DNA of 64,000 nucleotides from Comamonas serinivorans (GCF_002158865.1 NZ_CP021455.1:4262501-4326500), one strand, 5' to 3'. Shown: positions 8,934 through 18,367, counted from the stretch's first letter. The notes: generated by a model not told the origin, from the letters alone. Translations and numbers: made by a program.

Positions 8934-9304
8934 ATGCGCAAGCTGTGGCTGGGATTGATTGCGCTGCTCGGCGCTGCGGTGTTGTTTTTCTCTGCGTTCT
9001 TGCATGCGTTTGACGACAGCCACGACAACACCACTTGCTTTCTCCTTACGGAAGAGATGCGGGCGATCGAGGCATTTCGCCTTCGCCACCAACGGCTGCC
9101 CGTGGGGCTGGCCGAGTTGCCCGGCGATGGCCAGGACCCTGGGTTTACCGTGTGACGGGTGCGGCGAGTTACGAGCCGCGCAGCATGGGCGGCAATGGCG
9201 TGGATGAGGCGGGCCATGGTGATGACGTCTGGCGCGAGGCCAATCATCACCGCCCGGGCATCGGCTTGTGCTTTGATCAATGGGCGTCGCGCCTGCTGGG
9301 GTAA
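8934..9304 (+). pseudogene. Second GspG-like pseudopilin-domain gene, frameshifted
   Basis: The frame from 8934 encodes an N-terminal anchor and a helix like that of its upstream neighbour (EAFRLRHQRLPVGLAELPGD), then stops at 9153-9155. The +2 frame continues the homologous domain without a start (WVYRVTG, then GGNGVDEAGHGDDVW, ending at 9304). Adding one C to the CCC at 9137-9139 would join the two frames through DPWVYR, which fits the family's D-PWG-x-x-Y-R turn. It is either a recent single-base loss or a homopolymer sequencing error. Confidence 0.65.
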
Positions 9305-9341
9305 AGCTGAGCGGTGTGTGGCAGCAAGCCACAATCCCCCC

Positions 9342-10610
9342 ATGCAAACCTACCTCGTTGGCGGTGCCGTGCGCGACCGCTTGCTCGGCCTGCCCACGCA
9401 AGACCACGACTGGGTGGTGGTGGGCGGCACACCCCAGGCCATGCTCGATGCCGGCTACACCGCCGTGGGCAAGGACTTCCCCGTCTTTTTACACCCGCAG
9501 ACCCACGAGGAGTACGCGCTGGCCCGCACTGAGCGCAAGACGGGACAAGGCTATACCGGCTTCGCCGTGCACGCCGCGCCCGACGTGACGCTGGAAGACG
9601 ACCTGGCCCGGCGCGACCTCACCATCAACGCCATCGCCGCCGAGCTGCCCTGGCTGGACGAAGGCGCGCCGGCCGGCAGCGCGCGGCTGATCGACCCCTA
9701 CGGCGGCCAGCGCGACCTGGCCGCCAAGGTGCTGCGCCATGTGACCGACGCTTTCCGCGAAGACCCGGTGCGCATCCTGCGCGTGGCGCGCTTTGCGGCG
9801 CGCTATGCCGACTTCAGCGTGGCGCCCGACACCCTGGCGCTGATGCGCGAGATGGTGGCGGCCGGCGAAGTCGACCACCTGGTGCCTGAGCGCGTGTGGC
9901 AAGAGCTGGCGCGCGGGCTGATGGAGGCCAGGCCCTCGCGCATGTTCGCCGTGCTGCGCGACTGCGGCGCGCTTCAGGTCTTGATGCCCGAGCTGGACCG
10001 CCTGTGGGGCGTGCCGCAGCCGCCCGCGCACCACCCCGAGGTGGACACCGGCGTGCACGTGATGATGGTGATCGACCAGGCCGCTGCCCTGCAGGCGCCG
10101 CTGACCGTGCGTTTTGCGGGCTTGATGCACGACCTGGGCAAGAGCACCACGGACCCCGCCCTGCTGCCCAAGCACCACCTGCACGAGCTGCGCAGCGTGG
10201 ACCTGCTGCTGCCGCTGTGTGAGCGCCTGAAGGTGCCCGTGGCCTGCCGCGACCTGGCCGAGCTGGTGGCGCGCGAACACACCAGCGTGCACCGCAGCCT
10301 GGAGGCCAAGCCCGCCAGCATCGTGCGCCTGCTCGAGCGCAGCGACGCCATCCGCAAGCCGGCGCGTTTTCGCGATGCGCTGTGGGCCTGCGAGTGCGAT
10401 GCGCGCGGCCGCCTGGGCCTGGCCGACCGGGCCTACCCGCAGCGGGCCTACCTGAATGCCCTGCTGGACGCCCTGCTGGCCCTGGACACCGCGCCCATCG
10501 CCCGGGCCGCGCTGGCCAAGGGACTGCGCGGGCCGCAGATCGGCGAGCAGATCCACAGCGCCCGGGTCGACGCCGTGCGCGCGGCCATGCCGGGCGCAGC
10601 GCCCGCGTAG
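9342..10610 (+). CDS. cca: CCA-adding multifunctional tRNA nucleotidyltransferase
   Basis: Adds or repairs the 3' CCA of tRNAs and carries an HD phosphohydrolase domain. The 422-residue protein begins MQTYLVGGAVRDRLLGLP, the class II nucleotidyltransferase motif. The catalytic acidic pair (DHDWVVVGG) and RRDLTINAIA (motif B) follow. The HD domain is seen in HHPEVDTGVHVMMV and LMHDLGK (about residues 226-270). Length and domain order match E. coli Cca (412 aa). The start at 9342 is the canonical one; the frame is open upstream but without family sequence. Confidence 0.96.
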   Translation: MQTYLVGGAVRDRLLGLPTQDHDWVVVGGTPQAMLDAGYTAVGKDFPVFLHPQTHEEYALARTERKTGQGYTGFAVHAAPDVTLEDDLARRDLTINAIAAELPWLDEGAPAGSARLIDPYGGQRDLAAKVLRHVTDAFREDPVRILRVARFAARYADFSVAPDTLALMREMVAAGEVDHLVPERVWQELARGLMEARPSRMFAVLRDCGALQVLMPELDRLWGVPQPPAHHPEVDTGVHVMMVIDQAAALQAPLTVRFAGLMHDLGKSTTDPALLPKHHLHELRSVDLLLPLCERLKVPVACRDLAELVAREHTSVHRSLEAKPASIVRLLERSDAIRKPARFRDALWACECDARGRLGLADRAYPQRAYLNALLDALLALDTAPIARAALAKGLRGPQIGEQIHSARVDAVRAAMPGAAPA

Positions 10611-10696
10611 CGCACCTGGGCCGCGTCAAGGGCCGTGCCGTCCAGCCCCGGCGCCGCCAGCCTTGCCCGTCCACCAAGCGTTGGCGCTGGGATGGC

Positions 10697-10772
10697 GCGA
10701 GAAGCGAGAAGCGAGAAGCGAGAAGCGAGAAGCGAGAAGCGAGAAGCGAGAAGCGAGAAGCGAGAAGCGAGA
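10697..10772 (+). repeat. Heptanucleotide tandem repeat, about 11 units of GCGAGAA
   Basis: A near-perfect minisatellite of 7-bp units lies between cca and the convergent MFS gene. As 7 is not a multiple of 3 it is unlikely to be translated. It is a likely site of copy-number variation between strains. Confidence 0.9.
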
Positions 10773-10805
10773 CATGATCCGCTTCATGGCGTCATGATTT
10801 CAAGC

Positions 10806-10853
10806 AGTATGCCGCCACATTCGTTTTTTAGAAAACGAGAACAGCCGCATACC
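10806..10853. repeat. 48-bp dyad element, copy 6
   Basis: Blocks AGTATG, CGTT, AACG and CATACC at the standard spacing, 13 bp from the stop codon of the MFS gene, between convergent genes. Confidence 0.8.
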
Positions 10854-10866
10854 GCACATCACCCCA

Positions 10867-12078
10867 TCAAACCGCCTGGCAGACGGCGCCAGCCTCTGCA
10901 AGGGGCACGCCGCCGCCGGCCGGCGCTGCGCTGGCATCGGGCAGGCGGGCGCTCCAGGCTTGCAGGGCCAGGCCCAGCACCGTCAGCCCGGCGGCCACCC
11001 AGGTGACCGACAGCAGGCCCAGGCCGTGCGCGATGGCCCAGCCGCCGGCCCAGGCGCCCAGGGCGTTGCCCAGGTTGAAGGCGGCGATGTTGAGGCTGGA
11101 CGCGAGGTTAGCGCCCGCCGTGCCAGCCTGCGCCAGCACGCGCATCTGCATGGGCGCCACGGTGGCAAAGGCGGCCACGCCCAGCACCAGCACATAGACC
11201 ATGGCCACGGCCGTCTGCCCAAAAGCCCAGTGACCGACGACGAGCACGGCCAGCAGCGCCAGCAGGCTCTGGCGCAGCGCCCGCATCACGCCCCGGTCCG
11301 CCAGCTTGCCGCCCCACAGGTTGCCCAGCGCCAGGCCGGCGCCGAACAGCAGCAGCGTTGCGGCGACGGCGTTGTTGCCCATGCCGGTGAGCTGCGTCAG
11401 CACGGGCTCGATGTAGGTGTAGAGCGCGAACACGCCGGCAAAGCCGAACACCGTGATGCCCAGCGCCAGCCACACCTGCAGGCGACGCAGCCCGGCCAAT
11501 TCCTGGCGCAGCGGCGCGGGCTGGGGCCGTTCGCGGTCGGCCGGCACGAACACCGCCAGGATGGCCAGGGCCACCACGCCCACCCCGGCCACGGCGGCAA
11601 ACGCCATGCGCCAGCCCCAGTGCTGGCCGATCCACGCGCCCACGGGCACGCCCAGCAGCGTGGCCAGCGTCAGGCCCGAAAACATCAGCGCGATGGCCGA
11701 GGCCCGCTTGTCGGGCGCCACCAGCCCGGTGGCCACCACCGCGCCCACGCCGAAAAAGGTGCCGTGCGTGAACGAGGTGAGCACGCGGGCGGCCAGCAGC
11801 CAGCCGTAGCTGCTGGCCAAGAAGGCCGCCACATTGCCCAGGATGAAGATGCCCATGAGGGCCATGAGCAGCTGCTTGCGCGGCCAGCGCCGCGTGCCCA
11901 GGGTGAGCACCGGCGCGCCCACGGCCACGCCCAGGGCGTAGCCCGAAATCAGCGTGCCCGCGGTGGGGATGGAGATGTGCAAGTCCTGGCTGACCTGGGT
12001 CAGCAGGCCCATGATGATGAATTCGGTGGTGCCGATGCCAAAGGCACCAGCCGCCAGCGCCAACAGCGACAATGGCAT
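10867..12078 (-). CDS. MFS transporter, AraJ/drug-efflux type
   Basis: A 403-residue major facilitator protein with about 12 hydrophobic segments. The N-terminus (ALAAGAFGIGTTEFIIMGLL) is characteristic of the AraJ/CmlR/YdhP group of drug:H+ antiporters. Start 12078 was chosen over the longer frame because AGGAAACTTCAC precedes it and conserved sequence begins there. It is divergent from a LysR regulator, with a perfect inverted repeat between the two, so regulation by that LysR is likely. The substrate is unknown. Confidence 0.88.
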   Translation of the reverse strand: MPLSLLALAAGAFGIGTTEFIIMGLLTQVSQDLHISIPTAGTLISGYALGVAVGAPVLTLGTRRWPRKQLLMALMGIFILGNVAAFLASSYGWLLAARVLTSFTHGTFFGVGAVVATGLVAPDKRASAIALMFSGLTLATLLGVPVGAWIGQHWGWRMAFAAVAGVGVVALAILAVFVPADRERPQPAPLRQELAGLRRLQVWLALGITVFGFAGVFALYTYIEPVLTQLTGMGNNAVAATLLLFGAGLALGNLWGGKLADRGVMRALRQSLLALLAVLVVGHWAFGQTAVAMVYVLVLGVAAFATVAPMQMRVLAQAGTAGANLASSLNIAAFNLGNALGAWAGGWAIAHGLGLLSVTWVAAGLTVLGLALQAWSARLPDASAAPAGGGVPLAEAGAVCQAV

Positions 12079-12200
12079 GTGAAGTTTCCTGGTTGGATGC
12101 GATGCGGCCGGAGCCCGTTGGCCCGGCCGGATGCCCACGTGGGCAGGGGGCAGAGGATGCGCCCGGCGCCGGCTCTTGAGTAGATGGACACCGGGCACTA

Positions 12201-12225
12201 CATTTGTGCCCCATGGGCACAAATG
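12201..12225. promoter_or_regulatory. Candidate LysR operator, 11-bp inverted repeat
   Basis: CATTTGTGCCC and its exact complement are separated by 3 bp in the gap between the divergent MFS and LysR genes. The dyad is in the expected place and of the expected kind for a LysR-type binding site. Binding by the adjacent regulator is inferred. Confidence 0.6.
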
Positions 12226-12347
12226 AACCCGCCGCGTCCGGTCACACCACCGGTCACGTCCCTGATCCCACGCCGCGCCAGGTGCCCAGCCGCCCGTTGG
12301 GTCCGCATCGCCCGCGCGCGCTGCCCGGTGCAGGCGACGAACTGCGC

Positions 12348-13274
12348 GTGAACCGCGCGGCCGAGCTCAGTGTCTTCGTGCGCGTGGCCGAGCTGGGCAG
12401 TTTTTCAGCCGCGGCGCAGGGTTTCGAGATGACGCCCTCGGCCGTCAGCAAAATCGTCGCCCGGCTGGAGCAGCGCCTGGGCGTGCGCCTGCTGCAGCGC
12501 TCCACACGCCAGCTGCAGCTCACCCCCGAGGGCCGCGAGCTGCTGGCCGGCGCCAAGCGCGTGCTGGGCGAGCTAAACGACCTGGAACACGCGCTGGGCG
12601 CCCAGGCCCAGCCGCAGGGGCTGGTGCGCCTGAACACCAGCTCGTCGACCGGCCAGCGTCTGGTGGTGCCCCTGATGCCACGCCTGATGGCCGAGTTTCC
12701 GCGGCTGCGGTTCGACCTCAGCTTCACCGACCACGTGGTCGACCTGATCGAGGCCCAGGCAGACATCGCCATCCGCTGGGGCCGGCTGCCCGCGTCCGAC
12801 CTGGTGGCGCGGCGCCTGGGCCAGACCCAGCAGGTCCTCGTCGCCTCGCCGGCCTACCTGGCCGCGCACGGCGTGCCGCGCCAGCCGTCCGACCTGGCGG
12901 CGCACGTGCGCATCGGCTGGAACTACCCGCGCGCCATGCCGCACTGGCCGCTGCGCGTGGCGGCCAAGCGCCTGACCCTGCCCATTGGCGAACAGCTGCG
13001 CGTGAACGACGGCGAGGTCATGCGCCACCTGGCGCTGGCAGGCGCCGGCGTGGCGCGCCTGTCGCTGTACCACGCCTGGGATGACCTGCGGCATGGCCGC
13101 TTGCGCGTGCTGCTGCAGCACGCCAACCCCGGCGACCTGGAGCCCATCCACGCCGTTTACCCCGGCCGGCCCGACCAGCTGCCGCCCCGCACGCGCGCCG
13201 TGCTCGATTTTCTGCAGGCCCACGTGGACCTGCGCCATGCCGAAACCGTGCCGCCAGACTGGTGCGAATCCTGA
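12348..13274 (+). CDS. LysR family transcriptional regulator
   Basis: A 308-residue LysR-type regulator. The N-terminal winged helix-turn-helix (about residues 1-60; LSVFVRVAELGSFSAAAQGF, then LEQRLGVRLLQRSTRQLQLT) precedes a periplasmic-binding-like effector domain. I chose the GTG at 12348 because the family N-terminus begins there. An ATG-initiated extension to 12204 would add 48 residues without homology and would overlap the presumed operator. It probably controls the divergent MFS transporter and itself. The ligand is unknown; its type resembles the AaeR/CrgA group. Confidence 0.88.
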   Translation: MNRAAELSVFVRVAELGSFSAAAQGFEMTPSAVSKIVARLEQRLGVRLLQRSTRQLQLTPEGRELLAGAKRVLGELNDLEHALGAQAQPQGLVRLNTSSSTGQRLVVPLMPRLMAEFPRLRFDLSFTDHVVDLIEAQADIAIRWGRLPASDLVARRLGQTQQVLVASPAYLAAHGVPRQPSDLAAHVRIGWNYPRAMPHWPLRVAAKRLTLPIGEQLRVNDGEVMRHLALAGAGVARLSLYHAWDDLRHGRLRVLLQHANPGDLEPIHAVYPGRPDQLPPRTRAVLDFLQAHVDLRHAETVPPDWCES

Positions 13275-13299
13275 CGCGCGGCAAATCGATCCCTCAGTC

Positions 13300-13347
13300 A
13301 GTATCGGCCTGTTCCCGTTGTTCATGAAACGGCGATGAGGCCATACT
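13300..13347. repeat. 48-bp dyad element, copy 7
   Basis: Blocks AGTATC, CGTT, AACG and CATACT at the standard spacing. The last base falls on the stop codon of the convergent MFS gene. Confidence 0.8.
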
Positions 13348-14585
13348 CATGAACCGCCTCGCCTGGCCAGGCCGCCCAGGGCCGGCGTTCGCCACAGCAG
13401 CAGCGCGCACACCAGGATGGGCGCCGCCAGCAGCGCGTAGCCCAGCCGAAAGTGGCCCACCTGCGCCCCCAGCCAGCCAAAGGCCGTGGGCCCGAAGACG
13501 TTGCCCATGAAGGTGATGGCCAGCGTGCCGCCCGTGGCCATGCTGGCCAGACCCGTCGGCGCCTGGCGCGCCACCTCGGACAGGTAGACGCCGTTCCAGC
13601 CCACGGCGCTGGCGCCAAACGCCACCAGCAGCACCCCGATGGCCCACAGCGGCCAGCTCATCTGCAGGTTGGCCGTCGCCAGCGCGCAAGCGGCCATCAG
13701 CAGCGCCAGGCCGATCAGGGTCCAGCGCGGCCCCAGCCAGCGGTCGGCCACATAGCCCCAGGCCACGCGGCCGAGCACGCCGCCCGTCTGCGCCCACGAC
13801 AGCCACAGGCCGGCCAGCACCAGCCCCACGCCCAGGTCGTGCGTGAGGAAGGTCGACAGGTAGGCCGTGAGGGCCAGCTGCGTGGCCGAAAACACGAACG
13901 AGCACGCGGCCAGCCGCGCCAGCGTGGGCTCGCCCAGCACCAGGCGCACCGGCTCGCTCAAAGCCGCGCCCCCCAGGCGCGCGTGCGGCTGGCGGTCTGC
14001 ATCGAGCGCGGCGCGCAGCGGCTGCGCCACGCCCGCCAACACCACGGACACCGCCGCCACCGCCAGCAGGGCACCGGACCAGCCCAGCCAGAGCGACAGT
14101 CCCGGCACGCTGGCGCCCGCCAACAGACCGCCCAGCGGCACCCCCGTCTGCTTGAGCGAAAACACCAGCGCCATGCGGTGCGGCGGCGTGCTTTGCGCCA
14201 GCAGGTGTGAGCTGGCCGGCGTGATCGGCCCATAACCCATGCCCACCGCCAGCGCCCCCAGCGCCATCACCCCCACGTGGGGCACGGCGCTCAGCGCCAG
14301 CCCCGCCGCGCATGCCAGCAAGCCCAGCTGACTGGCGCGGATGGCGCCAAAGCGCTTGACCAGCGCCCCCGACCCCAGGCTGGACAGCATGGCCGCCACG
14401 TAGGCCAGGGCCACGTAGCCGCCCACCCAGCTGACGGCGACGCCCAGCTGCGGCGCCACCTCGCTCGCGATGACCGGCAGGCTGAGCAGCGCCATGGCCA
14501 CCATGGACTGGATGGCCAGCGTGATGGTCAGGGTTCCCCACACGCCGGTGGGCGGGTGCGGCGGCTGGGTTTGGGGCAACGACAT
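13347..14585 (-). CDS. MFS transporter, CynX/NimT-like
   Basis: A 412-residue major facilitator with about 12 transmembrane segments and little soluble sequence. Features of the CynX/NimT/YcaD-like group are visible: RFGAIRASQLGLLACAAG between helices 2 and 3, and SLKQTGVPLGGLLAG at helix 5. It has no co-directional partner. The next gene on the same strand is far away and its upstream neighbour is divergent. The substrate cannot be deduced. Confidence 0.82.
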   Translation of the reverse strand: MSLPQTQPPHPPTGVWGTLTITLAIQSMVAMALLSLPVIASEVAPQLGVAVSWVGGYVALAYVAAMLSSLGSGALVKRFGAIRASQLGLLACAAGLALSAVPHVGVMALGALAVGMGYGPITPASSHLLAQSTPPHRMALVFSLKQTGVPLGGLLAGASVPGLSLWLGWSGALLAVAAVSVVLAGVAQPLRAALDADRQPHARLGGAALSEPVRLVLGEPTLARLAACSFVFSATQLALTAYLSTFLTHDLGVGLVLAGLWLSWAQTGGVLGRVAWGYVADRWLGPRWTLIGLALLMAACALATANLQMSWPLWAIGVLLVAFGASAVGWNGVYLSEVARQAPTGLASMATGGTLAITFMGNVFGPTAFGWLGAQVGHFRLGYALLAAPILVCALLLWRTPALGGLARRGGS

Positions 14586-14763
14586 GGCCGCATCATCGTC
14601 GAGGCGATGGCCACGGGGCAGCCGGAGGCTGGTGGGCCTGTCGCGGGCGCGCAGCGCCTTGCCGGGCTTAAGTCACGCCAGGCGGGCATGAGGCGACGAC
14701 GGGCGGTCAAAACCGATGGACACATTCGGCACGCTCTGGCACAAACGCGGCATTTGGTAACAA

Positions 14764-16497
14764 ATGATGGGAAATCAACGCATGATCCGCCGCAATCGCC
14801 CCGCATCGCGCGCTCGCTGGACCCTGGTCATGGCCCTGACGGCCAGTGCGCAACTGGCACATGCCGCCTGCGTGGACAACGCCGATCGGGCGCAGGCCCC
14901 GATCGCTGGCGACACGTGCCTGGCCAACGGTTCCAGCTATCTGGGCTCGGGCAACGCCAACAACACCTTGCTGGCCAGCGGGGCAGGCAGCACGCTGACC
15001 GTGGCCAACACCGTCACGGTCAACCCCGGCAACGTCAGCTCATCCGGTGGCCAAGGCGTGGTCTCGGCCTTCAGCGGCGGGCATGTGATCGCGCAAGGCG
15101 GCGTCACGGTCATCCAGCGCGGAGGCGCCAACTCGTACGGCATCTCGGCCGGGGGGCAATCGGCAACCGGGGGCACGGTCGACATCGCCGGCCCCCTTTC
15201 GGTGACCATGTCGGCTGCGGGGCAATTCAGACGTGCCGTCATGGCCAATGGCGCCACGGGGCTGGTGACCATCGGCGGCCACACCACCATCCGCCACACC
15301 GGCGGCAGCGGGCACCGGGGCTTGAGCGCCGAAGGCGGCGGCACCATCCACTACACCAGCGCCGACATCGACTTCACCGCGCGCCCCGCGGCTCCCCCAG
15401 ACCCGGCCATTCCCGGTGACACCGGCAGCAACGGCATCCGCGTGCTGACCGACAGCGCCCGCCTGCATGGCACCGGCAACACCGACATCCGGGTGGAGGG
15501 CACCAACTCCATCGGCCTGCTGACCAATGCCAATGCCGAATCCACCATCGACGGCTGGCTGCGCATCAACGTCGGCCCCAATGGCGCATCGGCCGCCAAC
15601 ATCCAAGGCAATGCCACCGTCAGCATCGGCCCCAATTCGGCGCTGAACCACCCCACGGGCAGCGCCGTCGTCATCAGCAGCGCCCATGCCACGCCGCTGG
15701 TGGCTGGCCCCGGCTTGACCATGGCGGCTGTCACCGGCTTCACCTACACCGGCGCCATCGCCCCCGAAACCACGCTGACCAACGCCACCGTCACCGCCAC
15801 CACCCTGTGGCACGCCACATCCGGTGCGGAGGCCGACTTCACCGCCCATGGCGGCGGCTACACCGGCACCAGCACGCAAGACGGCACCAGTACCCTGACC
15901 GTGACCCTGGCGGACGCGGCCGTGTGGCATCTCAACGCCGACGCCACGCTCACCACGCTGAACCTGGAAAGCAATGGCACGCTGGAAGCCGCCAGCGCCT
16001 CGCGCACTGTGACGGGTGACGTGAAGAACATCTCGGGCCTGGTCGATCTGAGCGGCACCACCCCGCAAACCGGCGACACCTTCACTGTGGGTGGCAACCA
16101 CACCGGTGGCGGCGGCACCGTGCGCCTGGACACCGCGCTGGGCGACTCCGCCTCGCCCACCGACGTGCTGCACATCACCGGCGACAACGTCAACGGCGGC
16201 AACACCCAGCTCGACGTGCGCAACCTGGGCGGCGCCGGCGCAGCCACCACAGGCGACGGCATCCTGGTTGTGCAGGTGGATGGCGACTCATCCGGCACCT
16301 TCACGCTGGCCAACAGCCCGCTGGATGTGGGCGGTTTCCGCTACAGCCTGGTGCAGGTCGGCAGCCACTGGTACCTGCAATCGCAACGGGCCCCGGTCGC
16401 CACCGCCAAGCCCGTGCCCACCCTGGATGCGTGGGCCTTGGCCGCGCTGGCCGGCCTGCTGGGCGGTGTCGGCTGGCGTCGCCGCCGCACGCGCTGA
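14764..16497 (+). CDS. Secreted Gly/Thr/Ser-rich beta-helix-like protein with IPTL-type sorting tail
   Basis: A 577-residue exported protein. The signal peptide spans about residues 8-38, with an Arg-rich start and cleavage near AHAA. The body is rich in Gly, Thr, Asn and Ala with irregular short repeats (GGTVDIAGPLSV, GLVTIGGHTTIRH), like the passenger part of autotransporters or pectin-lyase beta-helices. No beta-barrel follows. The end is VPTLDAWALAALAGLLGG followed by WRRRRTR, which matches the IPTL-CTERM pattern: motif, hydrophobic helix, Arg cluster. An internal ATG at 14782 is an equally plausible start. The function is probably surface-associated. Confidence 0.72.
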   Translation: MMGNQRMIRRNRPASRARWTLVMALTASAQLAHAACVDNADRAQAPIAGDTCLANGSSYLGSGNANNTLLASGAGSTLTVANTVTVNPGNVSSSGGQGVVSAFSGGHVIAQGGVTVIQRGGANSYGISAGGQSATGGTVDIAGPLSVTMSAAGQFRRAVMANGATGLVTIGGHTTIRHTGGSGHRGLSAEGGGTIHYTSADIDFTARPAAPPDPAIPGDTGSNGIRVLTDSARLHGTGNTDIRVEGTNSIGLLTNANAESTIDGWLRINVGPNGASAANIQGNATVSIGPNSALNHPTGSAVVISSAHATPLVAGPGLTMAAVTGFTYTGAIAPETTLTNATVTATTLWHATSGAEADFTAHGGGYTGTSTQDGTSTLTVTLADAAVWHLNADATLTTLNLESNGTLEAASASRTVTGDVKNISGLVDLSGTTPQTGDTFTVGGNHTGGGGTVRLDTALGDSASPTDVLHITGDNVNGGNTQLDVRNLGGAGAATTGDGILVVQVDGDSSGTFTLANSPLDVGGFRYSLVQVGSHWYLQSQRAPVATAKPVPTLDAWALAALAGLLGGVGWRRRRTR

Positions 16498-16645
16498 GGC
16501 CAGCCCCCGGGCATGCCGATGGGGCACGCCGGGTGGTTGGTGGCTGCGGGCCGTTGACCTGACCTCCTTTCCCTTCCGACAACCGCAACCGCCCTGCACC
16601 CCAAGCCCACCGTCGTGGCCCGGGGTGGCAGGGCCGCTTTTCGAC

Positions 16646-18367
16646 ATGCGCGCCTCGTTCACCCTGCACCGCTTCGTCTCCTTCGCTCCCCGACGCCCCG
16701 CCCTTCACGCCACCTGGATGCTGGCGCTGGCCGTGCTCGCTGCGCCCCTGGCCGCACAGGCCCAGGACCGTGTGCTGTTCATCAGCTCGGATGAATCGGC
16801 CAACGCCGGCTGGAACGGCTACCTCACCAACGCCCGCAACGCCTTCGAGGCGGTGGCCCCGGCAGGCACCTTCGTCAACCGCACCGGCGCCTTGTCGGGC
16901 ACGGCGTCGCTCACCGGCGACATCGCCGACGCTCGGATGCTGATCCTCGCCACCGTGTGCAGCGCCACCCAGGCCAACCGCTGGGCCGAAGTCGAAGAGG
17001 CGCTGAAAACCCGGCCCGACCTGATGGTGATCAGCTTCGTCGATGGCTCGACCGCCCCGGGCTGCCCCGCCAATCTGGCCCGGTTCACCACCGCCATCAA
17101 CGCCATCCGGCCGGCGGCCTGGAGCCCCATCACCGCCACGCCCACCAGTGGCGACATCACCGCGCCGCTGAACCAGCAATCGCTGTATGCGGCCACCTTC
17201 CAGGCGGTGCTGCCGTCCATCCGGGGGCAGTTCTGGGGCCGCATGTCGCCCGTCCCCACCGACTACGCCCTGTACACCTCGGCCGCGGTCGCATCGCCGG
17301 CCCCGGCCACCGTCACCAACGCCTATGGCTTGTTCATCCCGCAAGCCGCGTCCAACGGCGGCCACGGCGCCTGCCTGTTCTTCGTGGCCGACGCCACCCA
17401 GTTCAACCTCAACCAGCCCGCCCAGTCGACGGCCATTGCCCGCGCCTTCTACGCCGCGGCCACCGACCCCAGCGGCGCCTGCCAGCAACCCGTGGCCAAC
17501 GTGCCCGACCTCACGCCCAGCCTGGCGGGCGCCACCGCCTTGAACATCGGCGCCACGCACAGCGTGCGGCTCACGGTGTCCAACGCCGACCAGGCCGCCA
17601 GCGCGGATGGGCTGGTCACCGTCACGCTGCCGGCCGGCCTGGCACTGGTGAACGCGCCCGCCGGCTGCACGCCGTCTGCCACGCCACCCGAGGGCTTCAG
17701 CTGCCCGCTGTCCGCGCTGGCGGCCAGTGGCACCCTGGCGCTCGACTTCGACGTTCGCGCCACGGCCGTGCTGGCCAACGCGGCCATCTCGGCCGAGGTG
17801 AGCGGCGTCACCGGCGAAGTGAACACGGGCAACAACAGCGCCACCCTGCTCGTGTCCGCATCCGGCGCGCCCGACCTGACCAGCACGCTGACGGGCCCGG
17901 CCCAGCTGAACGTCGGCGCAACCGGCAGCTACCAGGTGGCGGTGCGCAACCAGGGCAACCTGGGCAGCACCGATGGCGTGCTGACCCTCGTCCTGCCCAC
18001 GGGCTTGGCGCTGGATGCGGCCACCCTGCCCGCGGGCTGCACCGCGGTGGCCACAGGCTTCACCTGCCCGCTGTCCGCCATCGCCGCCGGTGGCAGCGCG
18101 GCCGCCCTCAGCTTCAGCGCCCTGGCCACGGCCGCGTTCACCGATCAGCCCATCGAGGTGCAGGTGACCCAGGTGAACGGCGAACAGGTGATCGGCAACA
18201 ACGGCGCCTCGCTGTTGGTGACGGCCACCTCGGTCCCGGTGGCGCCCACCCCGGCCGTGCAACCCGTGCCCTCGCTGCAGGCCGGCGCACTCGGTCTGCT
18301 GGGGCTGCTGCTGGCCGGCATGCCAGCGTGCGTACGCCGGCAACCCCGTGCCTTGAAGCGGAGCTGA
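16646..18367 (+). CDS. Secreted protein with two DUF11/CARDB-like repeats and IPTL-like tail
   Basis: A 573-residue exported protein. The signal peptide ends near AAQAQ (about residue 33). The N-terminal domain (DRVLFISSDESANAGWNGYL) resembles a flavodoxin/GATase-like fold. Two Ig-like repeats follow, starting PDLTPSLAGATALNIGATHS and PDLTSTLTGPAQLNVGATGS, each with a GCT...GF-CPLSA strand pair; this is the DUF11/CARDB type of extracellular repeat. The C-terminus has VPSLQAGALGLLGLLLAGM followed by basic residues, a variant of the IPTL tail. It is co-directional with the preceding secreted protein. Confidence 0.72.
   Translation: MRASFTLHRFVSFAPRRPALHATWMLALAVLAAPLAAQAQDRVLFISSDESANAGWNGYLTNARNAFEAVAPAGTFVNRTGALSGTASLTGDIADARMLILATVCSATQANRWAEVEEALKTRPDLMVISFVDGSTAPGCPANLARFTTAINAIRPAAWSPITATPTSGDITAPLNQQSLYAATFQAVLPSIRGQFWGRMSPVPTDYALYTSAAVASPAPATVTNAYGLFIPQAASNGGHGACLFFVADATQFNLNQPAQSTAIARAFYAAATDPSGACQQPVANVPDLTPSLAGATALNIGATHSVRLTVSNADQAASADGLVTVTLPAGLALVNAPAGCTPSATPPEGFSCPLSALAASGTLALDFDVRATAVLANAAISAEVSGVTGEVNTGNNSATLLVSASGAPDLTSTLTGPAQLNVGATGSYQVAVRNQGNLGSTDGVLTLVLPTGLALDAATLPAGCTAVATGFTCPLSAIAAGGSAAALSFSALATAAFTDQPIEVQVTQVNGEQVIGNNGASLLVTATSVPVAPTPAVQPVPSLQAGALGLLGLLLAGMPACVRRQPRALKRS

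Noticed and set aside
12204..12347. N-terminal extension of the LysR regulator from the ATG at 12204
   Set aside because: It would overlap the inverted-repeat operator and adds 48 residues with no LysR similarity.
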